From contig NZ_LK995542.1 in NCBI RefSeq assembly GCF_900002405.1, forward strand, positions 21,562-85,561: a stretch of DNA of 64,000 nt, read 5' to 3'. Each line of letters starts with the position of its first letter. Position 1 is the first letter of the stretch. The notes beneath the pieces were generated by a model. It worked only from the letters and a program-made list of their open reading frames with translations. It had not been told where the DNA came from and did not search any database. A program made the position numbers and the translations under genes. This document shows, in pieces, positions 42,717 to 52,459 of this stretch. The stretch is from Actinomyces succiniciruminis. GTDB taxonomy: Bacteria; Actinomycetota; Actinomycetes; Actinomycetales; Actinomycetaceae.

Positions 42717-43676
42717 ATGGAGATACGCACACTGCGGTACTTCGCCGCCGTGGCCCGGGAGGAGAACATGACCCGAGCCGCCGCACAGCTGCACGTCTCG
42801 CAGCCGACGCTTTCGAAGCAGATGAAGGCGCTGGAGCGGGAGTTGGGGCACAAGCTGTTCGTCAGGCACTCCTTCAGCATCGAACTCACCGAGGAGGGCC
42901 GACTGCTGCGCGAACGGGCCGAGGATCTAATCGGCCTGGCAGACCGCATAGAGGCCGACTTCCTTACCCTGGGCGACGTCACCGGAGGCGACCTGTACCT
43001 GGGGCTGGCCGAGTCCTACCAGGTGGGTCTGCTCGCCCGCCAGCTCAAGCTGCTCAAGCAGGAGTGCCCCGGGCTGCGCTACCACGTCACCAGCGGCGAC
43101 ACCGAGCAGGTCACCGAGAAGCTGGACCGGGGCCTGCTCGACTTCGCGGCGATCGTCGAGGAGCCCGACGGCGAGCGCTTCAGCCGGTACGAGACGCTGC
43201 CCCTGCCCGTGGCGGACAGGTGGGGCGTGGTGCTGCGGCACGACGACGCCCTGGCCGGCAAGAAGGCCGTCACCGTGGACGACCTGGCGGGACTACCGCT
43301 CTTCTGCTCGGAGCAGTCCTGGGCACGGGACATCCCGGCCTGGGCCGGCAGCCGCATGGGCGAGCTGCAACTTGAGGGCACCTTCCGCCTGCCCTACAAC
43401 GGCGCGGTCTTCGCCCGCGAGGGCCTGGGCTACCTGCTCACCTTCGACCGCCTGGTGGACACCAGCCCCTCCAGCGGACTGGCCTTCCGCCCGCTGGAGC
43501 CGGCACTCGAGTCGCGGATGTACCTCATCTGGCGGCGGCAGCAGGCCCAATCCCCCATGGCGGAGCGCTTCCTGGAACGGCTGCGCGCCTCGCTGGCCGA
43601 CGACGACACGCTCGCACCATCCACTAGCCTGTCAGTGCGGCCGCGGTCGACCTCGAGAACACCAAGAAGGAGCTGA
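42717..43676 (+). CDS. LysR-family transcriptional regulator
   Basis: A 319-residue regulator. N-terminal winged HTH (LRYFAAVAREENMTRAAAQL, then HVSQPTLSKQMKALE), followed by a periplasmic-binding-like effector domain (GDLYLGLAESYQVGLLA). Start ATG at 42717 gives the standard MEIRTLRYF N-terminus. Typically such a regulator controls the divergent gene, here the alpha/beta hydrolase. The following response regulator begins only four bases after its stop, although the two belong to different systems. Confidence 0.9.
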   Translation: MEIRTLRYFAAVAREENMTRAAAQLHVSQPTLSKQMKALERELGHKLFVRHSFSIELTEEGRLLRERAEDLIGLADRIEADFLTLGDVTGGDLYLGLAESYQVGLLARQLKLLKQECPGLRYHVTSGDTEQVTEKLDRGLLDFAAIVEEPDGERFSRYETLPLPVADRWGVVLRHDDALAGKKAVTVDDLAGLPLFCSEQSWARDIPAWAGSRMGELQLEGTFRLPYNGAVFAREGLGYLLTFDRLVDTSPSSGLAFRPLEPALESRMYLIWRRQQAQSPMAERFLERLRASLADDDTLAPSTSLSVRPRSTSRTPRRS

Positions 43677-43680
43677 GCAC

Positions 43681-44394
43681 GTGTACAGAGTTCTGGTGGC
43701 GGAGGATGATGCGGCGCTGGCACGCGGCATCATCGGCCTGTTAGAGCGCTACCAGTACGACTGCACCGCGGCATCCAACTTCGGAAACCTGCTGCACGAG
43801 GTCGAGCGCGTCGATCCGGACGTCGTCCTGTTGGACGTGAACCTGCCGCGCTACGACGGTTTCTACTGGTGTCGCCGCATCAGGGAGGTCTCCAAAATCC
43901 CTATCATCATCGTGTCCGCCCGGGACGCCACCGGCGACCAGGTCCGAGGCATCGAAGCGGGCGCAGACGACTATCTGACCAAACCCTTCGACCCGGAGCT
44001 GCTGCTGGCCAAGGTCGGTGGTGTGATTCGACGCGCCTACGGGGATTTGAGTTCCGCGGATGCCGAGGACGCGCTCACGGTGCGGGATTTAATACTGTTC
44101 CCCGGGCGGCAGCTGGCGGCCATCGGCGGCCAGGAGGTCGAGCTGTCACTCACGGAGGCGAAACTGCTGCAGGCTCTGATGCAGGCGCATCCCGATGCGG
44201 CCTCACGCGATCGGCTAGTCGCCTCCGCCTGGGAGGACGCCGCCTACGTGGAGGACAACACCCTCACCGTCAATATTCGCCGGCTACGCGGCCGCCTCTC
44301 AGGACACCGTGTCGAAGTTGAGCTCAGAGCCGTGCGCGGATACGGATACCGGCTCGTCGTCGGCGCGGATGAGCGTGGCGGAGGCACCACGTGA
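43681..44394 (+). CDS. OmpR-family response regulator (BceR-like)
   Basis: A 237-residue regulator. Receiver domain with acceptor aspartate at 52 (VVLLDVNLPRYDG) and lysine in DDYLTKPFDP; C-terminal winged helix (LSLTEAKLLQALMQAHPD, then NTLTVNIRRLRGRL). Starts at GTG with AAGGAG nine bases upstream. It overlaps the kinase gene by four bases. With kinase, ABC ATPase and a large FtsX-type permease it forms a Bce-like module for sensing and removing cell-wall-active peptides. Confidence 0.9.
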   Translation: MYRVLVAEDDAALARGIIGLLERYQYDCTAASNFGNLLHEVERVDPDVVLLDVNLPRYDGFYWCRRIREVSKIPIIIVSARDATGDQVRGIEAGADDYLTKPFDPELLLAKVGGVIRRAYGDLSSADAEDALTVRDLILFPGRQLAAIGGQEVELSLTEAKLLQALMQAHPDAASRDRLVASAWEDAAYVEDNTLTVNIRRLRGRLSGHRVEVELRAVRGYGYRLVVGADERGGGTT

Positions 44395-45386
44395 GACTGT
44401 TTCTGCGCGAGCACCTGGGCATCGTGATGCTATTCGTCCTGGTTGTGGGAGGGCTGCTACCGCTTTACCAAGGTGTCGGCGGATTCAACACCACCGGCGG
44501 CATGACCTACTTCTTGTGCCTGTCCGGTTTTCTGCTGGTAGCGACCCTTACGGTGCGGTATTTCCGACGTCGGCGGCTGTATCGCTGGCTCGGTTCCCCG
44601 GGCCGGGTCCTGGAGGAGCTGCTCGGACAGGAGTCCACCGATCCGCTCGTCAATGCCATCATCCAACACGGCAACGCCAGTTATCAGCGCTACCTGGGGC
44701 TGCTCACGGAGCAGCAGGCGGCGACCGAGCAGTGGCGCACCCACATCGTCCAGTGGGTGCACCAGATGAAGACGCCGCTCAGTGTCATCCGTCTGCTGGT
44801 GCAGGACGGCGAGGGGAGCCGTGATCCCTTCCCTGTTCTTTGTGAGCTCGACCGGTTGCAGCGGCAGTTGGATCTGGTGCTGAGTCTGGCCCGGATCGAG
44901 CGCTTCGAGAACGATCTGGTGACCGAGCAGGTGCACCTGAATGATCTGGCACGTGCGGTCATGCAACAGAATCAGCGGCTGTTCCTGCAGAGCGAAGTGA
45001 GCGTCGCCTGCACCGGTGAGGACGTCGTGGTGAACACGGATCGCAAGTGGATCGGCTTCGTCGCGGACCAGCTGATCCACAACGCCGTTAAGTTCTCCGA
45101 ACCGGGATCCTCGGTGGAGGTACGCATCGGCGCCCGACCGGAGGGAGCGTAGCTGAGTGTCATTGATACCGGCTGCGGCATACGTCCCCGCGACCTGCCA
45201 CGCGTATGCGACCTGTACTACACCGGTTCAAATGGTCGAGCGGGCTCGCAGTCCTCCGGGGTGGGCCTGTACCTGGTCAAGCAGGTGCTCGAACGCCTCG
45301 GACACTCGCTGCAGATCACCTCGGCCGTCGATGATGGAACCACCGTCACCGTGCGCTTCGGCACAAGCACAGCCGCGGTTGCCTGA
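44391..45386 (+). pseudogene. BceS-like sensor histidine kinase interrupted by an in-frame TAG
   Basis: The kinase has two N-terminal helices with a very short external loop (intramembrane-sensing type), and the phospho-accepting histidine at 124 (QWVHQMKTPLSVIRLL). The N-box (DQLIHNAVKFSEPGSS) is followed by TAG at 45150-45152. Translation of the same frame then continues perfectly: LSVIDTGCGIRPRD (G1 box), SSGVGLYLVKQVLERLG (G2 box), ending at TGA 45384. Full length would be 331 codons. The truncated 253-residue product lacks most ATP-binding motifs and should be inactive unless the stop is suppressed or is a sequencing error; TGG to TAG is one simple explanation. Confidence 0.85.
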
Positions 45387-45498
45387 CCACACCGCAGGTG
45401 ACAGCGATTGTCACCCACCGTCACCCGCTTCGATGGTTCGCGCCCCGTACGGGCAATAGCTTTAACGGCAGTTGCCGAACACACGGAAGGGGCAAGCA

Positions 45499-46296
45499 AT
45501 GACTGAAACGGCAATGCGAAACACCGTGACACACGAGCCCGGACCGGCCGTGGTGTCGCTGGAGGGCGTGAGCAAGATTTACGGGGACACGGTCAGAGTC
45601 AAGGCCGTCAATCAGCTCTCGCTGCGCATAGGCGCAGGCGAACTGGTGGCAATCATGGGGCCCTCGGGCAGTGGCAAGTCCACGGTCCTGAATCTGGTGG
45701 CGGGAATCCTGCCGGCCACCTCGGGCACCGTACGCGTAGGAGGTCAGAATCCGGCCGACCTGAGCGAGGAGGAGGCCGCAGTCTTCCGGCGGACACGGCT
45801 GGGGTTCGTGTTTCAAGACTTCAACCTGGTGGACACGCTGACCATTCAGGAGAACATCATGCTGCCGCTCATGCTGGCAGCGGATGAGAGCCCCGCCCGC
45901 ATGCGACGCCGCTCCCGGGCGGTGGCGGAGCAGCTCGGCATCGGGGATGTCCTGGCCCACCGGGTGCATGAGGTTTCGGGCGGTCAGGCGCAGCGGGCAG
46001 CCATCGGGCGGGCGATCATTCACGGACCGCAGCTGCTGCTCGCGGACGAGCCGACCGGGAATCTCGACTCCGCGGCCGCGCAGGACGTCATGCGTATCTT
46101 CTCCGATCTCAACGAGCGCCAAGGGGTATCCACCATCGTGGTCACCCATGATGCACGCACGGCGAGCTGGTGCAAACGGGTGGTGTTCATCAAGGACGGC
46201 GCCGTGCACTCCGAGCTGTATCGGGAGGACGACCGACTGGCCTTCTACGATGAGATCCTGAACGTCCTCAAGCTCATCGGCGGTGAGGGACGATGA
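45499..46296 (+). CDS. ABC transporter ATP-binding protein (BceA/MacB-like)
   Basis: A 265-residue ABC ATPase of the MacB/LolD type. Walker A GPSGSGKST, Q-loop FVFQDFNLVDTLT, signature VSGGQAQRAAIGRA, Walker B LLLADEPTGNLD, switch histidine in VVTHDARTASW. The VFQDFNL and DEPTGNLD strings are characteristic of peptide-sensing/detoxifying Bce transporters. Start ATG at 45499 with GAAGGGG upstream. Overlaps the permease by ATGA. Confidence 0.92.
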   Translation: MTETAMRNTVTHEPGPAVVSLEGVSKIYGDTVRVKAVNQLSLRIGAGELVAIMGPSGSGKSTVLNLVAGILPATSGTVRVGGQNPADLSEEEAAVFRRTRLGFVFQDFNLVDTLTIQENIMLPLMLAADESPARMRRRSRAVAEQLGIGDVLAHRVHEVSGGQAQRAAIGRAIIHGPQLLLADEPTGNLDSAAAQDVMRIFSDLNERQGVSTIVVTHDARTASWCKRVVFIKDGAVHSELYREDDRLAFYDEILNVLKLIGGEGR

Positions 46297-48215
46297 CCCT
46301 CTGGCAGTTCGCGAAGCACAATGTTCTGCGCGATACGGAGACCTACATCGCCTACTGGTTGAGCAGCGTCTTCACCGTCACGATCTTCTTCATCTTCGCC
46401 GTCAACGCCGACCACCCCGAGCTGGATCAGGACGGCAGTAGCATCCAGTTGTTCATGGGGATGGCCTCGGTGATCGTGCTCGTGTTCGCGGTCATGTTCC
46501 TGTCGCTTTCGATCTACTCCTTCGTGTATCGGCGCCGACGCACCTTCGGCACACTGCGGGCAATGGGCATGTCGCGCCGCCAGTTGCGGCGCATGCTGCT
46601 GGCGGAGAACTCCCTGATCGGGGCCAGCGCCATTGTGGTCGGCATGCTCGTGGGGACGGCCTTCGGCCATCTGTCGGTGCTGATCATGGCGCGCATCGTC
46701 CGTCTGTCCAACATAACCTGGAAGACGCCCCTGGCACCGATTCGCGATACGGCGATCGGATTCGCGGTGGTGTTCATGCTGGTCACCCTGCTCCTGGTTC
46801 GCGGCCTGTCCCGGCGCCCCATACTCGAGCTGCTCTCCTCCCCGGGGCACGAGGCCAAGGGCGTGCGCTTCTCCGGCCCGCTGGCCGTTGTCGGGGCGGT
46901 GGTGCTGCTACTCGGATACGCGTTGACCTTCTACCCGCGCTATGCAGGATCCGCCCCGGCGCTGATCGACCACGTACTGGAGAAGACGCTGAACTACGTG
47001 CTGATCGGGTGCTTCATGGTGGGCACATTCTTGATTCTGAGCCAGTTCGCCTTCCTGGCCATCACCGGTATACAGAAGCACTCACGCCGCTACCTGCGCG
47101 GCGGCAACGCGCTGTGGGTCTCGGGGCTGCTGTACCGCCTGAAGAGCGGGGTGACCTCCATGTTCATCTCCACCATGCTGCTCACCGCGGCCTTCTGCGC
47201 CGTCACCGCATCCATCTCCCTGACCATGTCCGTCCGCACCGATGTTGCGGACAGCACTCCGTTCGCCGCCACCTACTACGCCTTCGGCGACAGCGATCGG
47301 GAGGCAGGGGACCTCGCGCTCATTGAGCGGGAGCTGGACGGCAACGGCATCGATCATCAGCAGTACACGCTGGACTTCATCCTCCTGGGAGAAGGAGACG
47401 ATGTGGGTCTGGTGGACACCAAGTTCGTATCCGAGGAGGAGTACGGCCGGGTGACCGGAGAGCACCCCGACCTGGCGGCCGGCCAGGCGCTCGACATCAG
47501 TGGGGCGAGCGAAACAACCGGGAGTACGGTCGGCGTGGATGGCGTCGGCGAGCTCGAGGTGGTAGGCGCCGGCACCCGGCTGCTCGACAATCCGCGCAAC
47601 ATTGACTGTTACGTGGTCGCCGACCAGACGCTGCAGGAGATCTCCCAGCAACCGCACACGACCTCCATGCGTGCCCACCTGTTCGACTTCGACGACGCAC
47701 AATATGACTCCGGCGCCCGCGCCTTCTCCACCACCGTGCGCAATACGATCGGCGTCGGGATGGCTGATGGCGAGAACTTCCTGTTCATCCCGCGCATTGA
47801 TGAGATCGACGCCGACGAGTTCAGCCACCAGATCTTCACCTACGTGGGCGTGCTGTTCTCCGCGGTCTTCATGGCCGCCTCGGCCAGCCTGATCTACTTC
47901 CGGCTGGTTTCCAGCGTGCGAGACAACCTGCCGATCACACGGAACCTGCACCGCATGGGCATGTCGCTGCGGGAGATTCTGCGCGTGCAGCGCAGGCAAC
48001 TGCTGGTACTGTTCACCGTTCCGGTGCTGCTGGCGGTCGTCAACACGGGCTTCGCCATGAACTACCTGGTGATGGCACGGATCGCCTCCCGGCTCCTGTA
48101 CGGGCGCTTCCTGATCATCCTCATCCCGCTGCTCGCCCTGCAGGCCGGCTACTTCGCCTTCCTGAGCAGTCGCTTCTCGGCCAAGGTGCGCATCTTCCTG
48201 AAAGATCCGCAGTAG
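46293..48215 (+). CDS. FtsX-like ABC permease (BceB-like)
   Basis: A 640-residue permease with about ten helices and a large external domain (about residues 310-510) between helices 7 and 8, the topology of BceB-type peptide detoxification permeases. FtsX-type helical signatures are visible (RRRRTFGTLRAMGMSRRQLR near 80-99, NLPITRNLHRMGMSLREILR near the C-terminus). It would act with the upstream ATPase and sense or remove cell-wall-targeting peptides. Because the cognate kinase is interrupted, control of this transporter may be lost or altered. Confidence 0.9.
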   Translation: MTLWQFAKHNVLRDTETYIAYWLSSVFTVTIFFIFAVNADHPELDQDGSSIQLFMGMASVIVLVFAVMFLSLSIYSFVYRRRRTFGTLRAMGMSRRQLRRMLLAENSLIGASAIVVGMLVGTAFGHLSVLIMARIVRLSNITWKTPLAPIRDTAIGFAVVFMLVTLLLVRGLSRRPILELLSSPGHEAKGVRFSGPLAVVGAVVLLLGYALTFYPRYAGSAPALIDHVLEKTLNYVLIGCFMVGTFLILSQFAFLAITGIQKHSRRYLRGGNALWVSGLLYRLKSGVTSMFISTMLLTAAFCAVTASISLTMSVRTDVADSTPFAATYYAFGDSDREAGDLALIERELDGNGIDHQQYTLDFILLGEGDDVGLVDTKFVSEEEYGRVTGEHPDLAAGQALDISGASETTGSTVGVDGVGELEVVGAGTRLLDNPRNIDCYVVADQTLQEISQQPHTTSMRAHLFDFDDAQYDSGARAFSTTVRNTIGVGMADGENFLFIPRIDEIDADEFSHQIFTYVGVLFSAVFMAASASLIYFRLVSSVRDNLPITRNLHRMGMSLREILRVQRRQLLVLFTVPVLLAVVNTGFAMNYLVMARIASRLLYGRFLIILIPLLALQAGYFAFLSSRFSAKVRIFLKDPQ

Positions 48216-48244
48216 GCGGGCGCGTATTCCGGGCACCTCAGGAT

Positions 48245-48681
48245 GTGGGGAGATCGAGTCGATCATCCGGCTCGATCGTCCAGCGTGTGGACGGCTTCAC
48301 CGCCACCCTCGTGACCGAGTTGGAGAAGCTCGACGGCCTCGCCGGTGCGGTCGACGCTTCCGGACAGCGGCGTTGGACCACGCCGTCAATGGCGTCATCA
48401 GCGCCACCGCTGACGCCTCCCAGTTGGACCGTGACTCCGGCCGCTACAAGGACCTGCTGGTGGTGGGCTTCGACGCCGGCACTTCGCAGAAGGACGCGGT
48501 GCGTTCCGGGGCCTTCCTCGGCTCGGTGACTCAGGACCCCTACCAGATGGGATACCAGGCGGTCACCCTCACCGTGCAGGCAGCGCATAGTGATAGCGTT
48601 GCGGACGTGGACACCGGCTCCCACTGGTATGACTCCTCCAACATCGATGATGAGGACATCTCGGTGCTCCTGTACGACTGA
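48245..48681 (+). pseudogene. Fragment of a sugar ABC transporter substrate-binding protein
   Basis: From about 48373 the frame reads LLVVGFDAGTSQKDAVRSGA, then VTQDPYQMGYQAV and SHWYDSSNIDDEDI before a TGA at 48679. This is the C-terminal part of periplasmic-binding proteins of the ribose/galactose type. The 5' portion seems to continue in another frame (VQRVDGFTATLVTELEKLDG), so the gene is both truncated and shifted. No signal peptide, ATPase or permease gene is nearby. Confidence 0.6.
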
Positions 48682-48695
48682 GAGAACCGAACGAC

Positions 48696-48735
48696 GTGGT
48701 GGCCGGGCGGGGCATACTCCCCGTCCGGCCGCCAC
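48696..48735 (+). terminator. Long hairpin after the binding-protein remnant
   Basis: A 17-bp stem (GTGGTGGCCGGGCGGGG with CCCCGTCCGGCCGCCAC, including two G-U type pairs) around the loop CATACT. Probably the surviving terminator of the decayed gene; the 48736-48827 stretch holds nothing else. Confidence 0.6.
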
Positions 48736-48827
48736 ACGTAGTATCCCCAGGGTCGCTGATTCACTGAGCCGGGTTGGCTTCGCGACTGCGTCCCAATGAC
48801 TCTCCCGTTTCCCCGGCGAGTCGCCGA

Positions 48828-50321
48828 TTACTCCAAGGCCAGCCGCAGTTCTTCCGCGCTCTCCCTGCCGATCCGCCAGGTTATGGTGGTGGTCGCCTCC
48901 ACCAGGGCGGCGTCGTGGGAGACGAGCAGCAGCGCCCCCGGGAATGGCGCGAGCATCCCCTCCAGCGCCCTAATGGAGCCGATGTCCAGGTGGTTGGTGG
49001 GCTCGTCCATGACGATGAGCTCCGGCCGGTCGAGGACGCCGAGGGCGAGCATGAGTTTGCGCATCTCGCCGGGGCTGACCTCCTCCCCCGCCAGAACCCG
49101 CTCCGGCGAGGAGTTGAGCCTGGCCACGATCGACAGCACGCGGCCGCGGCGCTCAGTGTCCAGCCCGGCCAGGCGCGCCAGCGTCGCTTCCCGCGCCGCC
49201 CGGTCGGGTTCTTGGGGCACATACAGCCGCGCCGTATCCTCCGGCAGCCGCGCCAGCAGGGCGCGGACGAGCGTGGTCTTGCCGGTGCCGTTGTCACCCA
49301 CCAGTGCCACGTGGTCGCGACTGTCCAGGTGCAGCGCCGGCGTGCGCAGGGTTGTGGCCTCCCCCAGGGGCAGGGCGAGCGGCTGTGTGCGCAGCAGCAC
49401 CGGACGGCGACTCGGGGCGGAGTCGACCCACAGGTCGGCGTCGTAGCGCTTGTCGATGTGCATGGCCTCCACCTGGGCGTTCGCGCGGTCGAGCCGGGCC
49501 TCCATGCGAGATGCGAGCCGGCCCGTCTTGCCGTCCTGTCCGGTCACCACCGCTAAGCGTCGGCGGAAGCGTGCGTCGTTGTCGTGCTTGGCGATGTTGC
49601 GGGCGGAGCGGCGGGAGGCGGTGCGGGAAGCCTCCTCGCGGCGTCGTTGGGTCTCTCGGGCCAGGCGCCGCTGCTCCCGCTTGGCCGCCTCACGGCGCTG
49701 GACGGCGCCCTCCCGCTCCAGCTCGGCCTGGGCGAAGCCCTGCGTGTAACCGCCCGGCCGCATGACGGCGGTACCGGCGTTCATGAACAGGCACTGAGCG
49801 CACAGGGCGTCCAGCAGGGCCCGGTCGTGGGAGATGAGTACGCCGACGCCGTTGAAATGCGCCAGGGCGGCACGGATCGCCGCGCGGGCCGCGGCGTCGG
49901 CATGGTTGGTCGGCTCGTCAACCACCAGCAGGTCCGGCTGCTCCCACAGCGCACAGGCGACCTGGACCAGCTTGCGCTGTCCGCCCGAGAGCGTGTCGTA
50001 GCGCCAGGCCCACTCGTCGGCGACGCCGAGGTCGCGGCGCAACCGCATGGCAACCTCGTCATAGGCGCAGGCGAAGTCCATCAGTGCTGGCGGTGGCGCG
50101 GCGGCGTCCTGAGCACAGTAGTGGGCCACCAGCCGCGGAGCCACTGCGCCGGCGTCGGGCTTCAGCTCCCCGCAGGCGATGCGGGCGAGGGTGGTCTTGC
50201 CGCAGCCGTTGTCGCCGACGACGCCGGTCCAGCCGGCCGGGAAGGTGGCGGTTACGCCGGCCAGCGCCGGAGAGGCGGCGCCGGGGTAGGTGTGGTGGAT
50301 ATCGGACAGGGTGAGCTGCAT
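48828..50321 (-). CDS. ABC-F family ATPase (ribosome-associated)
   Basis: A 497-residue soluble protein with two ABC domains and no membrane segment. Walker A motifs are GDNGCGKTT and GDNGTGKTT, signatures LSGGQRKLVQVA and VSPGEMRKLMLA, and Walker B/D-loops VVDEPTNHADAA and VMDEPTNHLDIG. The highly basic linker of about 80 residues between domains (RREAAKREQRRLARETQRRR and more) is where ABC-F proteins reach into the ribosome. Members act as translation factors or protect against macrolides, lincosamides or pleuromutilins; which applies here is unknown. Start ATG at 50321 with AGGAGG-type site. Confidence 0.88.
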   Translation of the reverse strand: MQLTLSDIHHTYPGAASPALAGVTATFPAGWTGVVGDNGCGKTTLARIACGELKPDAGAVAPRLVAHYCAQDAAAPPPALMDFACAYDEVAMRLRRDLGVADEWAWRYDTLSGGQRKLVQVACALWEQPDLLVVDEPTNHADAAARAAIRAALAHFNGVGVLISHDRALLDALCAQCLFMNAGTAVMRPGGYTQGFAQAELEREGAVQRREAAKREQRRLARETQRRREEASRTASRRSARNIAKHDNDARFRRRLAVVTGQDGKTGRLASRMEARLDRANAQVEAMHIDKRYDADLWVDSAPSRRPVLLRTQPLALPLGEATTLRTPALHLDSRDHVALVGDNGTGKTTLVRALLARLPEDTARLYVPQEPDRAAREATLARLAGLDTERRGRVLSIVARLNSSPERVLAGEEVSPGEMRKLMLALGVLDRPELIVMDEPTNHLDIGSIRALEGMLAPFPGALLLVSHDAALVEATTTITWRIGRESAEELRLALE

Positions 50322-50680
50322 GCGGGCCTCCTGGGGGTAGGAGGCCGTGCGGCGGTGCAGGCTGTTCGCAGTTTCGCAACGAGGACTGTCAGACGAGGCC
50401 GTACTTGCGCGGAGGATGCCGCGTCCGTCGAGGCGGGTCCGGCATTCATCCGGTCGGTGCGGGGGCTCAGGCCGACGACGAATCGGTATGGAGGTCAGCG
50501 ACGCTGCACCCCGGGCACGGCCTCATGGGTTGAGTCTGATTCCGTGCGCCCGTGGGGCATCGCTACTTCCTCATGGGCCCGACGTTACTGGGCAGGCGCG
50601 CGCCCGTCCAGCCCTGTCGCAGTCTTTCCCGCCTTCGACAGTCCTCCGCCGCGGGTGTGCAGTCGACGTGCGAGGCGTGA
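50322..50680. other. Intergenic stretch without visible gene
   Basis: Between the ABC-F start and the hairpin below the aldo/keto reductase I see no gene, no leader peptide with a ribosome-binding site and no clear promoter. An ABC-F resistance gene would often have an attenuator leader; none is convincing here. Confidence 0.5.
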
Positions 50681-50720
50681 CTCCGCCCCGGCGAGAGCAT
50701 CAGCCACTGCCGGGGCGGAG
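50681..50720 (-). terminator. Terminator-like hairpin of the aldo/keto reductase
   Basis: A perfect 12-bp stem (CTCCGCCCCGGC and complement) with a 16-base loop, 20 bases beyond the aldo/keto reductase stop on the minus strand. Confidence 0.55.
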
Positions 50721-50740
50721 CGATTCTGATCGTGATTCGG

Positions 50741-51751
50741 TTACTTGCTCACGCTGGTGCCAGCGAGCGGCTTGTCGCCGGGGCGGGCGAGCGGGCCGAC
50801 CAACTCGTGGGGCTGGTAGGGCTCCTCCAGGTAGGCGATCTCCTCGGCGGTGAGCTTCAGGTCCAGGGCGCGCACGGCGTCGTCGACCCGGCTGGGCCGC
50901 GAGCAGCCGACGAGCGGCGCAGCCACGCCCCGAGCCCAGTGCCAGGCGAGCGCCACATCCGCCATGGGCACGCCGTGCTTGTCCGCGGTCTCGGCCACGC
51001 GCTCGATGATGGGCATGTCGATCTCACGGTCGCGGTCGTACTTGCTGCTCATGACCTTGTCGGTGGTCGAGCGCACGGAGTCGGAGTCCCAGGTGCGGCG
51101 GGTCAGGTGACCGGAGGCCAGCGGGCTGTAGGGGGTCAGGGACATGCCGTACTGCTGGCACACGGGGATCAGCTCGCGCTCGTCCTCGCGGTAGAGCAGG
51201 TTGTAGTGGTTCTGCATGGAGGCGAAGCGGGTCCAGCCGTTCGCATCCGCGGCCAGCTGCAGGTTGTGCAGCTGGTAGCCGTACATGGCCGAGGCGCCCA
51301 GTGCCCGGACCTTGCCCGCCTTCACCAGGCCGTCCAACGCCTCCATGGTCTCCTCGATCGGGGTGTCGTAGTCGAAGCGGTGGATGATGTACAGATCCAG
51401 GTAGTCGGTGCCCAGGCGCTTCAGTGAGCCCTCGATCTCCCGGTTGATCGCCTCCCGGGAGAGGTGTCCCTCGTTGAAGTACACCTTGGAGGCCAGCACC
51501 ACGTCCTCCCGCTTGACGCCGAGGTTCTTCAGCGACTGTCCGATGAACTCCTCGCTGGTGCCGCGGGCGTAGGCGTTGGCGGTGTCGATGAAGTTCACGC
51601 CCAGCTCCAGTGCCCGGGCGATCACCTCCTGGGTGGCGCTCTGGTCGATGGACCACTGGTGGGAGTCGGGGAAGACCTCCCCGAAGCTCATGCCGCCGAT
51701 GCAAAGGCGGGGGATGGTGATGTCCGTGGTTCCGAGCTTGGTGTACTCCAT
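50741..51751 (-). CDS. Aldo/keto reductase
   Basis: A 336-residue NADPH-dependent oxidoreductase with a TIM-barrel fold. The catalytic tetrad is visible: Asp and Tyr in NFIDTANAYARG, Lys in VLASKVYF and His in LYIIHRFDYD. The segment LVGCSRPSRVDDAV near the C-terminus binds the NADPH adenosine. It resembles the AKR11/13-type group acting on aldehydes. Start ATG at 51751 with AAGGAG eight bases upstream. A single gene with its own hairpin terminator. Confidence 0.9.
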   Translation of the reverse strand: MEYTKLGTTDITIPRLCIGGMSFGEVFPDSHQWSIDQSATQEVIARALELGVNFIDTANAYARGTSEEFIGQSLKNLGVKREDVVLASKVYFNEGHLSREAINREIEGSLKRLGTDYLDLYIIHRFDYDTPIEETMEALDGLVKAGKVRALGASAMYGYQLHNLQLAADANGWTRFASMQNHYNLLYREDERELIPVCQQYGMSLTPYSPLASGHLTRRTWDSDSVRSTTDKVMSSKYDRDREIDMPIIERVAETADKHGVPMADVALAWHWARGVAAPLVGCSRPSRVDDAVRALDLKLTAEEIAYLEEPYQPHELVGPLARPGDKPLAGTSVSK

Positions 51752-52132
51752 GTCAGAGTCTCCTTGGGTACGTGAGTCGGTTGCGCGTTCGGGCGCGGGG
51801 CGGCGCCGTCGCCCTGGCCTTAGCGTGCCCCGAGCGGTGCCCGCACCGCCAGGTTCTGACAGTGCCCCTCGCGGCGGCCCGATATCGCAGACCCCGGCGG
51901 CTCGGACAGACCCCAGCCCACGGCCGCATGGCACCACACCGTCAAACGCGAGGAGTCACATCACGGCCCGACCGGGCCAGACCAACGCGCCGTACGCCGG
52001 ACGGCAGCGACGAGCGGCGAAATCCGGGAATAGCGTTCCCGAATTCGACCGACCTTGTGGGTCATGAGCGGCTTCTTCCAGGAGAGGAGCGCTGCCGTGT
52101 ACATACCGCGCGAAGTCGAGGACACCGTTGGC

Positions 52133-52156
52133 GGCTCCTCCGGTTCGAGAGTGCGT
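52133..52156 (+). repeat. Weak ISL3-like end
   Basis: GGCTCCTCCGGTTCGAGAGT resembles the ends of the insertions at 39499 and 40786. No clear partner end or target duplication was found. The surrounding 51752-52244 gap has no gene. Confidence 0.3.
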
Positions 52157-52244
52157 CGGCCGGGAAAGGCGGACGGTGTTCAGGTGCGAGCGCATCGCAG
52201 CAGCCGGTTCCGACGGACCGATCCCGGCGCAGGCCGTAGCGGAA

Positions 52245-52364
52245 TGTCCAAAAACGGCACGAACGGCGCCAGACACGTCAGCAAACGCGAGCGAAACGTT
52301 GAAATCATGCGGATGCCGCATCAGGCTGCACTGGCATCGACGGCGTTTCTGCCGAATCTGGACA
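52245..52364 (+). repeat. 120-bp centred-core palindromic element, copy E
   Basis: Left arm TGTCCAAAAACGGCACGAAC; right arm on the opposite strand TGTCCAGATTCGGCAGAAAC. Core CGTTGAAATCATGCGG at 52297-52312, exactly 52 bases from both ends. Arm type: CGGCA. Outward extension GCGGAA / GGCAGAAA on the two sides. Confidence 0.8.
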
Positions 52365-52459
52365 TTTCTGCCTCCGCCCTGGGGCGTGCGCCCCAGCAGG
52401 CCCTGGCGAACGAGCCTGCCGCTGCCACCGCACCCCAACACATGCAGTTTCGCGCCTTG

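Noticed and set aside
45225-45250. GGTTCAAAT sequence resembling a tRNA T-loop
   Set aside because: It encodes part of the histidine kinase (YYTGSNG) and no tRNA cloverleaf surrounds it. No tRNA or rRNA was seen in the window.
48245-48681. Intact sugar-binding protein gene
   Set aside because: Only the C-terminal part is recognisable, the 5' part is in another frame, and there is no signal peptide.
50322-50680. Antibiotic-responsive leader peptide upstream of the ABC-F gene
   Set aside because: No short frame with a ribosome-binding site and alternative hairpins could be made out.
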